Assembly (NCBI GenBank): GCA_946800325.1
Contig: OX326958.1
Coordinates: 17,078,992 to 17,142,991 of the forward strand
Direction of reading: 5' to 3'
Length of the DNA: 64,000 nt
Source of the DNA: Luzula sylvatica
Taxonomy: Eukaryota; Streptophyta; Magnoliopsida; Poales; Juncaceae
How positions within the stretch are numbered: position 1 is the stretch's first letter; every line of letters starts with the position of its first letter. Below the pieces are notes generated by a model that was given only the letters and a program-made list of their open reading frames with translations, had not been told where the DNA came from and did no database searches. This document shows, one piece after another, positions 47,677 through 62,525 of this stretch. The translations under genes and the position numbers were made by a program.

Positions 47677-50643
47677 ACAAACTTTGTTAGTGTTTGTAAA
47701 ATTTGGTGAAAAGTTATGAAGTAAAAGATACGATACAAATGATCTAAAAACTCGTTATTTGTACTCCTCAAAGCGTAAAAAGATTGATTTGAATCGAAAA
47801 GAAAACTTTCTTTGTGTTTGTACAATTTGGTGAAAAGTTACGTAGTAAAATATTCGATACAAATGATCCAAAAACACGTTATTTAAACTCATCAAAGCGT
47901 AAAAAGATTGCTTTGAATCGTAAAGAAGACTTTCTTTGTGTTTGTACAATTTGGGGAAAAGTAACGTAGTAAAAGATTCGATACAAAGCATCTCAAAAAC
48001 ACGTTATTTGGACTCCTCAGAGCATTAAAAGATTGTTACGAATCGAAAAACAAACTTTCTTAGTGTTTGTAAAATTTGGTGAAAAGATATGATACAAATG
48101 ATCTAAAAGACCGTTATTTGAACTGATAAAAGCATAAAAAGATTGCTTTGAATTGAAAGAAAACTTTCTTTGTGTTTGTACATTCTGTGGAAAAATTACG
48201 CAGTAAAAGATTCGATCCAAAGCATCTCAAAAACACGTTATTTGGACTCCTCAGAGCATTAAAAGATTGTTAATAATCGAAAAACAAATGTTCTTAGTGT
48301 TTGTAAAATTTGGTAATAAGTTATGCAGTAAAAGATACGATACAAGTGATCCAAAAACACGTTATTTGTACTCCTGAAAGCGAAAAAAGATTGCTACGAA
48401 TCAGAAAGAAAACATTCTTAGTGTTTGCACTATTTGGTCAAAAGTAAGGTGGTAAAAGATTCGATCCAAACCATCTCAAAAACACGTTATTTGGACTACT
48501 CACAGCGTTAACAGATTGTTGTGAATCGGAAAACAAACTTTCTTAGTGTTTGTAAAAATTGATGATAAGTGATGAAGTAAAAGATACGATACAAATGATC
48601 TAAAAACACATTATTTGAACTCCTCAAAGCGTAAAAAGATTGCTTTGAATCGAAAAGAAAACTTTCTATATGTTTGTACAATTTGGTGAAAAATTACGTA
48701 GTAAAAGATTCGGTCCAAAGCATCTCAAAATAACGTTATTTGGACTCCTCAGAGCATTAAAAGATTGTTACGAATCGAAAAACCAACTTTCTTAGTGTTT
48801 GTGAAATTTGGTGAAAAGTCATGAAGTAAAAGATACGATACAAATGATCTAAAAACACGTTATTTGAACTCCTCAAAGCGTGGAAAGATTGCATTGAATC
48901 GAAAAGAAAACTTACTTTGTGTTTGTACAATTTGGTGAAAAGTTACGTAGTAAAAGATTCGATCCAAAGCATCTCAAAAACACGTTATTTGGACTCCTCA
49001 GAGCATTAAAAGATTATTACAAATTGAAAAACCTACTTTCTTAGTGATTGTAAAATTTGGTGAAAAGTGATGTAGTAAAAGATACGATACAAATGATCTA
49101 AAAACACGTGATTTGAACTCCTCAAACCGTAAAAAGATTGCTTCAAATCGAAAATAAAACTTTCTTTGTGTTTGCACAATTTGGTGAAAAGTTACGTAGT
49201 AAAAGATTCGATCCAAACCATCTAAAAACACGTTATTTGAACTCCTCAAAGAGTAAAAAGATTGCTACGAATCAAAAAGAAAACTTTCTTGGTGTTTGTA
49301 CAATTTGGTGAAAAGTTATGTGGGAAAAGATTCGATCCAAACCATCTAAAAGACACGTTATTTGGACACCTCACAGCGTTAAGAGATTGTTATGAACCGG
49401 AAAACAAACTTCTTAGTGTTTGTAAAATTTGATGATAAGTGATGAAGCAAAAGATACGATATAAATGATCTAAAAACACGTTATTTGAACTCCTCAAAGC
49501 GTAATAAGATTGCTACGAATGAAAAAGAAAATGTCCTAGTGTTTGTACAATTTGGTGAAAAGTTACGTGGTAAAAGAATCGATCCAAACCATCTCAAAAA
49601 CACGTTATTTGGACTCCTCACAGCGTTAACAGATTACGAATCGGAAAACAAACTTTCTTAGTGTTTATGAAATTTGATGATAAGTTATGCAGTAAAAGAT
49701 ACGATACGAATAATCTAAAAACACGTTATTTGAACTCCTCAAAGCGTAAAAAGATTGCTTTGAATCGAAAAGAAAACTTTCTTTGTGTTTGTAGAATTTG
49801 GTGAAAAGTTACATAGTAAAAAATTCGATCCAAAGAATCTCAAAAACACGTTATTTGGACTCCTCAGAGTATTAAAAAATTGTTAAGAATCGAAAAACCA
49901 ACTTTCTTAGTATTTGTAAAATTTGGTGAAAAGTTATGTAGTAAAAGATACGATACAAATGATCTAAAATAACGTTACTTGAACTCCTCAAAGTGTAAAA
50001 AGATTACTTTGAATCGAAAAGAAAACTTTCATTGTGTTTGTACTAATTGGGGAAAAGTTACGTAGTAAAAGATTCGATCCAAAGCATCTCAAAAACACGT
50101 TCTTTGGACTCCTCAGAGCATTAAAAAATTGTTACGAATTTAAGAACCAACTTTTTTAGTGTTTGTAAAATTTGGTGAAAAGTTATGTAGTAAAAGATAC
50201 ATTGCAAATGATCTAAAAACACATTATTTGAACTCATCAAAGCATAAAAATATTGCTTTGAATCGAAATGAAAACTTTCTTTGTGTTTGTACAATTTGGG
50301 AAAAAGTTACGCAGTAAAAGATTCGATCCAAAGCAACTCAAAAACACATTATTTGGACTCCTCAGAGCATTAAAAGATTGTTAAGAATCGAAAAACAAAC
50401 TTTCTTAGTGTTTGTAAAATTTGGCGACAAGTTATGTAGTAAAAGATACGATAGAAGTGATCCAAAAACACGTTATTTGTACTCCTCAAAGCGTAAAAAG
50501 ATTGCTACGAATCAAAAAGAAAACTCTCTTAGTGTTTGTACAATTTGGTCAAAAGTTACGTAGTAAAAGATTCGATCCAAACCATCTCAAAAACACGTTA
50601 TTTGGACTATACACAGCGTTTACAGATTGTTATGAATCGGAAA
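47677..50643. repeat. Higher-order repeat unit 4 (2967 bp, short form)
   Basis: Shares two variants with unit 3 (49500, 49880). Private changes include GCACTATTTGG (48427) and GGACTATACACAG (50604). Confidence 0.9.
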
Positions 50644-53624
50644 ACAAACTTTGTTAGTGTTTGTAAAATTTGGTGAAAAGTTATGAAGTAAAAGATACGA
50701 TACAAATGATCTAAAAACTCGTTATTTGTACTCCTCAAAGCGTAAAAAGATTGATTTGAATCGAAAAGAAAACTTTCTTTGTGTTTGTACAATTTGGTGA
50801 AAAGTTACGTAGTAAAATATTCGATACAAATGATCCAAAAACACGTTATTTAAACTCATCAAAGCGTAAAAAGATTGCTTTGAATCGTAAAGAAGACTTT
50901 CTTTGTGTTTGTACAATTTGGGGAAAAGTAACGTAGTAAAAGATTCGATACAAAGCATCTCAAAAACACGTTATTTGGACTCCTCAGAGCATTAAAAGAT
51001 TGTTACGAATCGAAAAACAAACTTTCTTAGTGTTTGTAAAATTTGGTGAAAAGTTATGTAGTAAAAGATATGATACAAATGATCTAAAAGACCGTTATTT
51101 GAACTGATAAAAGCATAAAAAGATTGCTTTGAATTGAAAGAAAACTTTCTTTGTGTTTGTACATTCTGTGGAAAAATTACGCAGTAAAAGATTCGATCCA
51201 AAGCATCTCAAAAACACGTTATTTGGACTCCTCAGAGCATTAAAAGATTGTTAATAATCGAAAAACAAATGTTCTTAGTGTTTGTAAAATTTGGTAATAA
51301 GTTATGCAGTAAAAGATACGATACAAGTGATCCAAAAACACGTTATTTGTACTCCTGAAAGCGAAAAAAGATTGCTACGAATCAGAAAGAAAACATTCTT
51401 AGTGTTTGCACAATTTGGTCAAAAGTAAGGTGGTAAAAGATTCGATCCAAACCATCTCAAAAACACGTTATTTGGACTACTCACAGCGTTAACAGATTGT
51501 TGTGAATCGGAAAACAAACTTTCTTAGTGTTTGTAAAAATTGATGATAAGTGATGAAGTAAAAGATACGATACAAATGATCTAAAAACACATTATTTGAA
51601 CTCCTCAAAGCGTAAAAAGATTGCTTTGAATCGAAAAGAAAACTTTCTATATGTTTGTACAATTTGGTGAAAAATTACGTAGTAAAAGATTCGGTCCAAA
51701 GCATCTCAAAATAACGTTATTTGGACTCCTCAGAGCATTAAAAGATTGTTACGAATCGAAAAACCAACTTTCTTAGTGTTTGTGAAATTTGGTGAAAAGT
51801 CATGAAGTAAAAGATACGATACAAATGATCTAAAAACACGTTATTTGAACTCCTCAAAGCGTGGAAAGATTGCATTGAATCGAAAAGAAAACTTACTTTG
51901 TGTTTGTACAATTTGGTGAAAAGTTACGTAGTAAAAGATTCGATCCAAAGCATCTCAAAAACACGTTATTTGGACTCCTCAGAGCATTAAAAGATTATTA
52001 CGAATTGAAAAACCTACTTTCTTAGTGATTGTAAAATTTGGTGAAAAGTGATGTAGTAAAAGATACGATACAAATGATCTAAAAACACGTGATTTGAACT
52101 CCTCAAACCGTAAAAAGATTGCTTCGAATCGAAAATAAAACTTTCTTTGTGTTTGCACAATTTGGTGAAAAGTTACGTAGTAAAAGATTCGATCCAAACC
52201 ATCTAAAAACACGTTATTTGAACTCCTCAAAGAGTAAAAAGATTGCTACGAATCAAAAAGAAAACTTTCTTGGTGTTTGTACAATTTGGTGAAAAGTTAT
52301 GTGGGAAAAGATTCGATCCAAACCATCTAAAAGACACGTTATTTGGACACCTCACAGCGTTAAGAGATTGTTATGAACCGGAAAACAAACTTCTTAGTGT
52401 TTGTAAAATTTGATGATAAGTGATGAAGCAAAAGATACGATATAAATGATCTAAAAACACGTTATTTGAACTCCTCAAAGCGTAAAAAGATTGCTACGAA
52501 TGAAAAAGAAAATGTCCTAGTGTTTGTACAATTTGGTGAAAAGTTACGTGGTAAAAGAATCGATCCAAACCATCTCAAAAACACGTTATTTGGACTCCTC
52601 ACAGCGTTAACAGATTACGAATCGGAAAACAAACTTTCTTAGTGTTTATGAAATTTGATGATAAGTTATGCAGTAAAAGATACGATACAAATAATCTAAA
52701 AACACGTTATTTGAACTCCTCAAAGCGTAAAAAGATTGCTTTGAATCGAAAAGAAAACTTTCTTTGTGTTTGTAGAATTTGGTGAAAAGTTACATAGTAA
52801 AAAATTCGATCCAAAGAATCTCAAAAACACGTTATTTGGACTCGTCAGAGTATTAAAAAATTGTTACGAATCGAAAAACCAACTTTCTTAGTATTTGTAA
52901 AATTTGGTGAAAAGTTATGTAGTAAAAGATACGATACAAATGATCTAAAATAACGTTACTTGAACTCCTCAAAGTGTAAAAAGATTACTTTGAATCGAAA
53001 AGAAAACTTTCATTGTGTTTGTACTAATTGGGGAAAAGTTACGTAGTAAAAGATTCGATCCAAAGCATCTCAAAAACACGTTCTTTGGACTCCTCAGAGC
53101 ATTAAAAAATTGTTACGAATTTAAGAACCAACTTTTTTAGTGTTTGTAAAATTTGGTGAAAAGTTATGTAGTAAAAGATACATTGCAAATGATCTAAAAA
53201 CACATTATTTGAACTCATCAAAGCATAAAAATATTGCTTTGAATCGAAATGAAAACTTTCTTTGTGTTTGTACAATTTGGGAAAAAGTTACGCAGTAAAA
53301 GATTCGATCCAAAGCAACTCAAAAACACATTATTTGGACTCCTCAGAGCATTAAAAGATTGTTAAGAATCGAAAAACAAACTTTCTTAGTGTTTGTAAAA
53401 TTTGGCGACAAGTTATGTAGTAAAAGATACGATAGAAGTGATCCAAAAACACGTTATTTGTACTCCTCAAAGCGTAAAAAGATTGCTACGAATCAAAAAG
53501 AAAACTCTCTTAGTGTTTGTACAATTTGGTCAAAAGTTACGTAGTAAAAGATTCGATCCAAACCATCTCAAAAACACGTTATTTGGACTCTACACAGCGT
53601 TTACAGATTGTTATGAATCGGAAA
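50644..53624. repeat. Higher-order repeat unit 5 (2981 bp, long form)
   Basis: Last unit of the run to carry TTTATGAAATTTG (52646). Private change GGACTCGTCAGAG (52839). Confidence 0.9.
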
Positions 53625-56591
53625 ACAAACTTTGTTAGTGTTTGTAAAATTTGGTGAAAAGTTATGAAGTAAAAGATACGATACAAATGATCTAAAAACT
53701 CGTTATTTGTACTCCTCAAAGCGTAAAAAGATTGATTTGAATCGAAAAGAAAACTTTCTTTGTGTTTGTACAATTTGGTGAAAAGTTACGTAGTAAAATA
53801 TTCGATACAAATGATCCAAAAACACGTTATTTAAACTCATCAAAGCGTAAAAAGATTGCTTTGAATCGTAAAGAAGACTTTCTTTGTGTTTGTACAATTT
53901 GGGGAAAAGTAACGTAGTAAAAGATTCGATACAAAGCATCTCAAAAACACGTTATTTGGACTCCTCAGAGCATTAAAAGATTGTTACGAATCGAAAAACA
54001 AACTTTCTTAGTGTTTGTAAAATTTGGTGAAAAGATATGATAAAAATGATCTAAAAGACCGTTATTTGAACTGATAAAAGCATAAAAAGATTGCTTTGAA
54101 TTGAAAGAAAACTTTCTTTGTGTTTGTACATTCTGTGGAAAAATTACGCAGTAAAAGATTCGATCCAAAGCATCTCAAAAATACGTTATTTGGACTCCTC
54201 AGAGCATTAAAAGATTGTTAATAATCGAAAAACAAATGTTCTTAGTGTTTGTAAAATTTGGTAATAAGTTATGCAGTAAAAGATACGATACAAGTGATCC
54301 AAAAACACGTTATTTGTACTCCTGAAAGCGAAAAAAGATTGCTACGAATCAGAAAGAAAACATTCTTAGTGTTTGCACAATTTGGTCAAAAGTAAGGTGG
54401 TAAAAGATTCGATCCAAACCATCTCAAAAACACGTTATTTGGACTACTCACAGCGTTAACAGATTGTTGTGAATCGGAAAACAAACTTTCTTAGTGTTTG
54501 TAAAAATTGATGATAAGTGATGAAGTAAAAGATACGATACAAATGATCTAAAAACACATTATTTGAACTCCTCAAAGCGTAAAAAGATTGCTTTGAATCG
54601 AAAAGAAAACTTTCTATATGTTTGTACAATTTGGTGAAAAATTACGTAGTAAAAGATTCGGTCCAAAGCATCTCAAAATAACGTTATTTGGACTCCTCAG
54701 AGCATTAAAAGATTGTTACGAATCGAAAAACCAACTTTCTTAGTGTTTGTGAAATTTGGTGAAAAGTCATGAAGTAAAAGATACGATACAAATGATCTAA
54801 AAACACGTTATTTGAACTCCTCAAAGCGTGGAAAGATTGCATTGAATCGAAAAGAAAACTTACTTTGTGTTTGTACAATTTGGTGAAAAGTTACGTAGTA
54901 AAAGATTCGATCCAAAGCATCTCAAAAACACGTTATTTGGACTCCTCAGAGCATTAAAAGATTATTACGAATTGAAAAACCTACTTTCTTAGTGATTGTA
55001 AAATTTGGTGAAAAGTGATGTAGTAAAAGATACGATACAAATGATCTAAAAACACGTGATTTGAACTCCTCAAACCGTAAAAAGATTGCTTCGAATCGAA
55101 AATAAAACTTTCTTTGTGTTTGCACAATTTGGTGAAAAGTTACGTAGTAAAAGATTCGATCCAAACCATCTAAAAACACGTTATTTGAACTCCTCAAAGA
55201 GTAAAAAGATTGCTACGAATCAAAAAGAAAACTTTCTTGGTGTTTGTACAATTTGGTGAAAAGTTATGTGGGAAAAGATTCGATCCAAACCATCTAAAAG
55301 ACACGTTATTTGGACACCTCACAGCGTTAAGAGATTGTTATGAATCGGAAAACAAACTTCTTAGTGTTTGTAAAATTTGATGATAAGTGATGAAGCAAAA
55401 GATACGATATAAATGATCTAAAAACACGTTATTTGAACTCCTCAAAGCGTAAAAAGATTGCTACGAATGAAAAAGAAAATGTCCTAGTGTTTGTACAATT
55501 TGGTGAAAAGTTACGTGGTAAAAGAATCGATCCAAACCATCTCAAAAACACGTTATTTGGACTCCTCACAGCGTTAACAGATTACGAATCGGAAAACAAA
55601 CTTTCTTAGTGTTTGTGAAATTTGATGATAAGTTATGCAGTAAAAGATACGATACAAATAATCTAAAAACACGTTATTTGAACTCCTCAAAGCGTAAAAA
55701 GATTGCTTTGAATCGAAAAGAAAACTTTCTTTGTGTTTGTAGAATTTGGTGAAAAGTTACATAGTAAAAAATTCGATCCAAAGAATCTCAAAAACACGTT
55801 ATTTGGACTCCTCAGAGTATTAAAAAATTGTTACGAATCGAAAAACCAACTTTCTTAGTATTTGTAAAATTTGGTGAAAAGTTATGTAGTAAAAGATACG
55901 ATACAAATGATCTAAAATAACGTTACTTGAACTCCTCAAAGTGTAAAAAGATTACTTTGAATCGAAAAGAAAACTTTCATTGTGTTTGTACTAATTGGGG
56001 AAAAGTTACGTAGTAAAAGATTCGATCCAAAGCATCTCAAAAACACGTTCTTGGGACTCCTCAGAGCATTAAAAAATTGTTACGAATTTAAGAACCAACT
56101 TTTTTAGTGTTTGTAAAATTTGGTGAAAAGTTATGTAGTAAAAGATACATTGCAAATGATCTAAAAACACATTATTTGAACTCATCAAAGCATAAAAATA
56201 TTGCTTTGAATCGAAATGAAAACTTTCTTTGTGTTTGTACAATTTGGGAAAAAGTTACGCAGTAAAAGATTCGATCCAAAGCAACTCAAAAACACATTAT
56301 TTGGACTCCTCAGAGCATTAAAAGATTGTTAAGAATCGAAAAACAATCTTTCTTAGTGTTTGTAAAATTTGGCGACAAGTTATGTAGTAAAAGATACGAT
56401 AGAAGTGATCCAAAAACACGTTATTTGTACTCCTCAAAGCGTAAAAAGATTGCTACGAATCAAATAGAAAACTCTCTTAGTGTTTGTACAATTTGGTCAA
56501 AAGTTACGTAGTAAAAGATTCGATCCAAACCATCTCAAAAACACGTTATTTGGACTCTACACAGCGTTTACAGATTGTTATGAATCGGAAA
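53625..56591. repeat. Higher-order repeat unit 6 (2967 bp, short form)
   Basis: Carries TTTGTGAAATTTG (55613), like the early unit at 24405. Shares CAAATAGAAAAC (56461) with unit 7 and TTCTTGGGA (56048) with unit 2. Confidence 0.9.
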
Positions 56592-59558
56592 ACAAACTTT
56601 GTTAGTGTTTGTAAAATTTGGTGAAAAGTTATGAAGTAAAAGATACGATACAAATGATCTAAAAACTCGTTATTTGTACTCCTCAAAGCGTAAAAAGATT
56701 GATTTGAATCGAAAAGAAAACTTTCTTTGTGTTTGTACAATTTGGTGAAAAGTTACGTAGTAAAATATTCGATACAAATGATCCAAAAACACGTTATTTA
56801 AACTCATCAAAGCGTAAAAAGATTGCTTTGAATCGTAAAGAAGACTTTCTTTGTGTTTGTACAATTTGGGGAAAAGTAACGTAGTAAAAGATTCGATACA
56901 AAGCATCTCAAAAACACGTTATTTGGACTCCTCAGAGCATTAAAAGATTGTTACGAATCGAAAAACAAACTTTCTTAGTGTTTGTAAAATTTGGTGAAAA
57001 GATATGATACAAATGATCTAAAAGACCGTTATTTGAACTGATAAAAGCATAAAAAGATTGCTTTGAATTGAAAGAAAACTTTCTTTGTGTTTGTACATTC
57101 TGTGGAAAAATTACGCAGTAAAAGATTCGATCCAAAGCATCTCAAAAACACGTTATTTGGACTCCTCAGAGCATTAAAAGATTGTTAATAATCGAAAAAC
57201 AAATGTTCTTAGTGTTTGTAAAATTTGGTAATAAGTTATGCAGTAAAAGATACGATACAAGTGATCCAAAAACACGTTATTTGTACTCCTGAAAGCGAAA
57301 AAAGATTGCTACGAATCAGAAAGAAAACATTCTTAGTGTTTGCACAATTTGGTCAAAAGTAAGGTGGTAAAAGATTCGATCCAAACCATCTCAAAAACAC
57401 GTTATTTGGACTACTCACAGCGTTAACAGATTGTTGTGAATCGGAAAACAAACTTTCTTAGTGTTTGTAAAAATTGATGATAAGTGATGAAGTAAAAGAT
57501 ACGATACAAATGATCTAAAAACACATTATTTGAACTCCTCAAAGCGTAAAAAGATTGCTTTGAATCGAAAAGAAAACTTTCTATATGTTTGTACAATTTG
57601 GTGAAAAATTACGTAGTAAAAGATTCGGTCCAAAGCATCTCAAAATAACGTTATTTGGACTCCTCAGAGCATTAAAAGATTGTTACGAATCGAAAAACCA
57701 ACTTTCTTAGTGTTTGTGAAATTTGGTGAAAAGTCATGAAGTAAAAGATACGATACAAATGATCTAAAAACACGTTATTTGAACTCCTCAAAGCGTGGAA
57801 AGATTGCATTGAATCGAAAAGAAAACTTACTTTGTGTTTGTACAATTTGGTGAAAAGTTACGTAGTAAAAGATTCGATCCAAAGCATCTCAAAAACACGT
57901 TATTTGGACTCCTCAGAGCATTAAAAGATTATTACGAATTGAAAAACCTACTTTCTTAGTGATTGTAAAATTTGGTGAAAAGTGATGTAGTAAAAGATAC
58001 GATACAAATGATCTAAAAACACGTGATTTGAACTCCTCAAACCGTAAAAAGATTGCTTCGAATCGAAAATAAAACTTTCTTTGTGTTTGCACAATTTGGT
58101 GAAAAGTTACGTAGTAAAAGATTCGATCCAAACCATCTAAAAACACGTTATTTGAACTCCTCAAAGAGTAAAAAGATTGCTACGAATCAAAAAGAAAACT
58201 TTCTTGGTGTTTGTACAATTTGGTGAAAAGTTATGTGGGAAAATATTCGATCCAAACCATCTAAAAGACACGTTATTTGGACACCTCACAGCGTTAAGAG
58301 ATTGTTATGAACCGGAAAACAAACTTCTTAGTGTTTGTAAAATTTGATGATAAGTGATGAAGCAAAAGATACGATATAAATGATCTAAAAACACGTTATT
58401 TGAACTCCTCAAAGCGTAAAAAGATTGCTACGAATGAAAAAGAAAATGTCCTAGTGTTTGTACAATTTGGTGAAAAGTTACGTGGTAAAAGAATCGATCC
58501 AAACCATCTCAAAAACACGTTATTTGGACTCCTCACAGCGTTAACAGATTACGAATCGGAAAACAAACTTTCTTAGTGTTTGTGAAATTTGATGATAAGT
58601 TATGCAGTAAAAGATACGATACAAATAATCTAAAAACACGTTATTTGAACTCCTCAAAGCGTAAAAAGATTGCTTTGAATCGAAAAGAAAACTTTCTTTG
58701 TGTTTGTAGAATTTGGTGAAAAGTTACATAGTAAAAAATTCGATCCAAAGAATCTCAAAAACACGTTATTTGGACTCCTCAGAGTATTAAAAAATTGTTA
58801 CGAATCGAAAAACCAACTTTCTTAGTATTTGTAAAATTTGGTGAAAAGTTATGTAGTAAAAGATACGATACAAATGATCTAAAATAACGTTACTTGAACT
58901 CCTCAAAGTGTAAAAAGATTACTTTGAATCGAAAAGAAAACTTTCATTGTGTTTGTACTAATTGGGGAAAAGTTACGTAGTAAAAGATTCGATCCAAAGC
59001 ATCTCAAAAACACGTTCTTTGGACTCCTCAGAGCATTAAAAAATTGTTACGAATTTAAGAACCAACTTTTTTAGTGTTTGTAAAATTTGGTGAAAAGTTA
59101 TGTAGTAAAAGATACATTGCAAATGATCTAAAAACACATTATTTGAACTCATCAAAGCATAAAAATATTGCTTTGAATCGAAATGAAAACTTTCTTTGTG
59201 TTTGTACAATTTGGGAAAAAGTTACGCAGTAAAAGATTCGATCCAAAGCAACTCAAAAACACATTATTTGGACTCCTCAGAGCATTAAAAGATTGTTAAG
59301 AATCGAAAAACAAACTTTCTTAGTGTTTGTAAAATTTGGCGACAAGTTATGTAGTAAAAGATACGATAGAAGTGATCCAAAAACACGTTATTTGTACTCC
59401 TCAAAGCGTAAAAAGATTGCTACGAATCAAATAGAAAACTCTCTTAGTGTTTGTACAATTTGGTCAAAAGTTACGTAGTAAAAGATTCGATCCAAACCAT
59501 CTCAAAAACACGTTATTTGGACTCTACACAGCGTTTACAGATTGTTATGAATCGGAAA
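56592..59558. repeat. Higher-order repeat unit 7 (2967 bp, short form)
   Basis: Shares CAAATAGAAAAC (59428) with unit 6 and TTTGTGAAATTTG (58580) with units 6 and 8. Confidence 0.9.
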
Positions 59559-62525
59559 ACAAACTTTGTTAGTGTTTGTAAAATTTGGTGAAAAGTTATG
59601 AAGTAAAAGATACGATACAAATGATCTAAAAACTCGTTATTTGTACTCCTCAAAGCGTAAAAAGATTGATTTGAATCGAAAAGAAAACTTTCTTTGTGTT
59701 TGTACAATTTGGTGAAAAGTTACGTAGTAAAATATTCGATACAAATGATCCAAAAACACGTTATTTAAACTCATCAAAGCGTAAAAAGATTGCTTTGAAT
59801 CGTAAAGAAGACTTTCTTTGTGTTTGTACAATTTGGGGAAAAGTAACGTAGTAAAAGATTCGATACAAAGCATCTCAAAAACACGTTATTTGGACTCCTC
59901 AGAGCATTAAAAGATTGTTACGAATCGAAAAACAAACTTTCTTAGTGTTTGTAAAATTTGGTGAAAAGATATGATACAAATGATCTAAAAGACCGTTATT
60001 TGAACTGATAAAAGCATAAAAAGATTGCTTTGAATTGAAAGAAAACTTTCTTTGTGTTTGTACATTCTGTGGAAAAATTACGCAGTAAAAGATTCGATCC
60101 AAAGCATCTCAAAAACACGTTATTTGGACTCCTCAGAGCATTAAAAGATTGTTAATAATCGAAAAACAAATGTTCTTAGTGTTTGTAAAATTTGGTAATA
60201 AGTTATGCAGTAAAAGATACGATACAAGTGATCCAAAAACACGTTATTTGTACTCCTGAAAGCGAAAAAAGATTGCTACGAATCAGAAAGAAAACATTCT
60301 TAGTGTTTGCACAATTTGGTCAAAAGTAAGGTGGTAAAAGATTCGATCCAAACCATCTCAAAAACACGTTATTTGGACTACTCACAGCGTTAACAGATTG
60401 TTGTGAATCGGAAAACAAACTTTCTTAGTGTTTGTAAAAATTGATGATAAGTGATGAAGTAAAAGATACGATACAAATGATCTAAAAACACATTATTTGA
60501 ACTCCTCAAAGCGTAAAAAGATTGCTTTGAATCGAAAAGAAAACTTTCTATATGTTTGTACAATTTGGTGAAAAATTACGTAGTAAAAGATTCGGTCCAA
60601 AGCATCTCAAAATAACGTTATTTGGACTCCTCAGAGCATTAAAAGATTGTTACGAATCGAAAAACCAACTTTCTTAGTGTTTGTGAAATTTGGTGAAAAG
60701 TCATGAAGTAAAAGATACGATACAAATGATCTAAAAACACGTTATTTGAACTCCTCAAAGCGTGGAAAGATTGCATTGAATCGAAAAGAAAACTTACTTT
60801 GTGTTTGTACAATTTGGTGAAAAGTTACGTAGTAAAAGATTCGATCCAAAGCATCTCAAAAACACGTTATTTGGACTCCTCAGAGCATTAAAAGATTATT
60901 ACGAATTGAAAAACCTACTTTCTTAGTGATTGTAAAATTTGGTGAAAAGTGATGTAGTAAAAGATACGATACAAATGATCTAAAAACACGTGATTTGAAC
61001 TCCTCAAACCGTAAAAAGATTGCTTCGAATCGAAAATAAAACTTTCTTTGTGTTTGCACAATTTGGTGAAAAGTTACGTAGTAAAAGATTCGATCCAAAC
61101 CATCTAAAAACACGTTATTTGAACTCCTCAAAGAGTAAAAAGATTGCTACGAATCAAAAAGAAAACTTTCTTGGTGTTTGTACAATTTGGTGAAAAGTTA
61201 TGTGGGAAAAGATTCGATCCAAACCATCTAAAAGACACGTTATTTGGACACCTCACAGCGTTAAGAGATTGTTATGAATCGGAAAACAAACTTCTTAGTG
61301 TTTGTAAAATTTGATGATAAGTGATGAAGCAAAAGATACGATATAAATGATCTAAAAACACGTTATTTGAACTCCTCAAAGCGTAAAAAGATTGCTACGA
61401 ATGAAAAAGAAAATGTCCTAGTGTTTGTACAATTTGGTGAAAAGTTACGTGGTAAAAGAATCGATCCAAACCATCTCAAAAACACGTTATTTGGACTCCT
61501 CACAGCGTTAACAGATTACGAATCGGAAAACAAACTTTCTTAGTGTTTGTGAAATTTGATGATAAGTTATGCAGTAAAAGATACGATACAAATAATCTAA
61601 AAACACGTTATTTGAACTCCTCAAAGCGTAAAAAGATTGCTTTGAATCGAAAAGAAAACTTTCTTTGTGTTTGTAGAATTTGGTGAAAAGTTACATAGTA
61701 AAAAATTCGATCCAAAGAATCTCAAAAACACGTTATTTGGACTCCTCAGAGTATTAAAAAATTGTTACGAATCGAAAAACCAACTTTCTTAGTATTTGTA
61801 AAATTTGGTGAAAAGTTATGTAGTAAAAGATACGATACAAATGGTCTAAAATAACGTTACTTGAACTCCTCAAAGTGTAAAAAGATTACTTTGAATCGAA
61901 AAGAAAACTTTCATTGTGTTTGTACTAATTGGGGAAAAGTTACGTAGTAAAAGATTCGATCCAAAGCATCTCAAAAACACGTTCTTTGGACTCCTCAGAG
62001 CATTAAAAAATTGTTACGAATTTAAGAACCAACTTTTTTAGTGTTTGTAAAATTTGGTGAAAAGTTATGTAGTAAAAGATACATTGCAAATGATCTAAAA
62101 ACACATTATTTGAACTCATCAAAGCATAAAAATATTGCTTTGAATCGAAATGAAAACTTTCTTTGTGTTTGTACAATTTGGGAAAAAGTTACGCAGTAAA
62201 AGATTCGATCCAAAGCAACTCAAAAACACATTATTTGGACTCCTCAGAGCATTAAAAGATTGTTAAGAATCGAAAAACAAACTTTCTTAGTGTTTGTAAA
62301 ATTTGGCGACAAGTTATGTAGTAAAAGATACGATAGAAGTGATCCAAAAACACGTTATTTGTACTCCTCAAAGCGTAAAAAGATTGCTACGAATCAAAAA
62401 GAAAACCCTCTTAGTGTTTGTACAATTTGGTCAAAAGTTACGTAGTAAAAGATTCGATCCAAACCATCTCAAAAACACGTTATTTGGACTCTACACAGCG
62501 TTTACAGATTGTTATGAATCGGAAA
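59559..62525. repeat. Higher-order repeat unit 8 (2967 bp, short form)
   Basis: Third consecutive short unit. Private changes include AATGGTCTAAAA (61841) and GAAAACCCTC (62401). Confidence 0.9.
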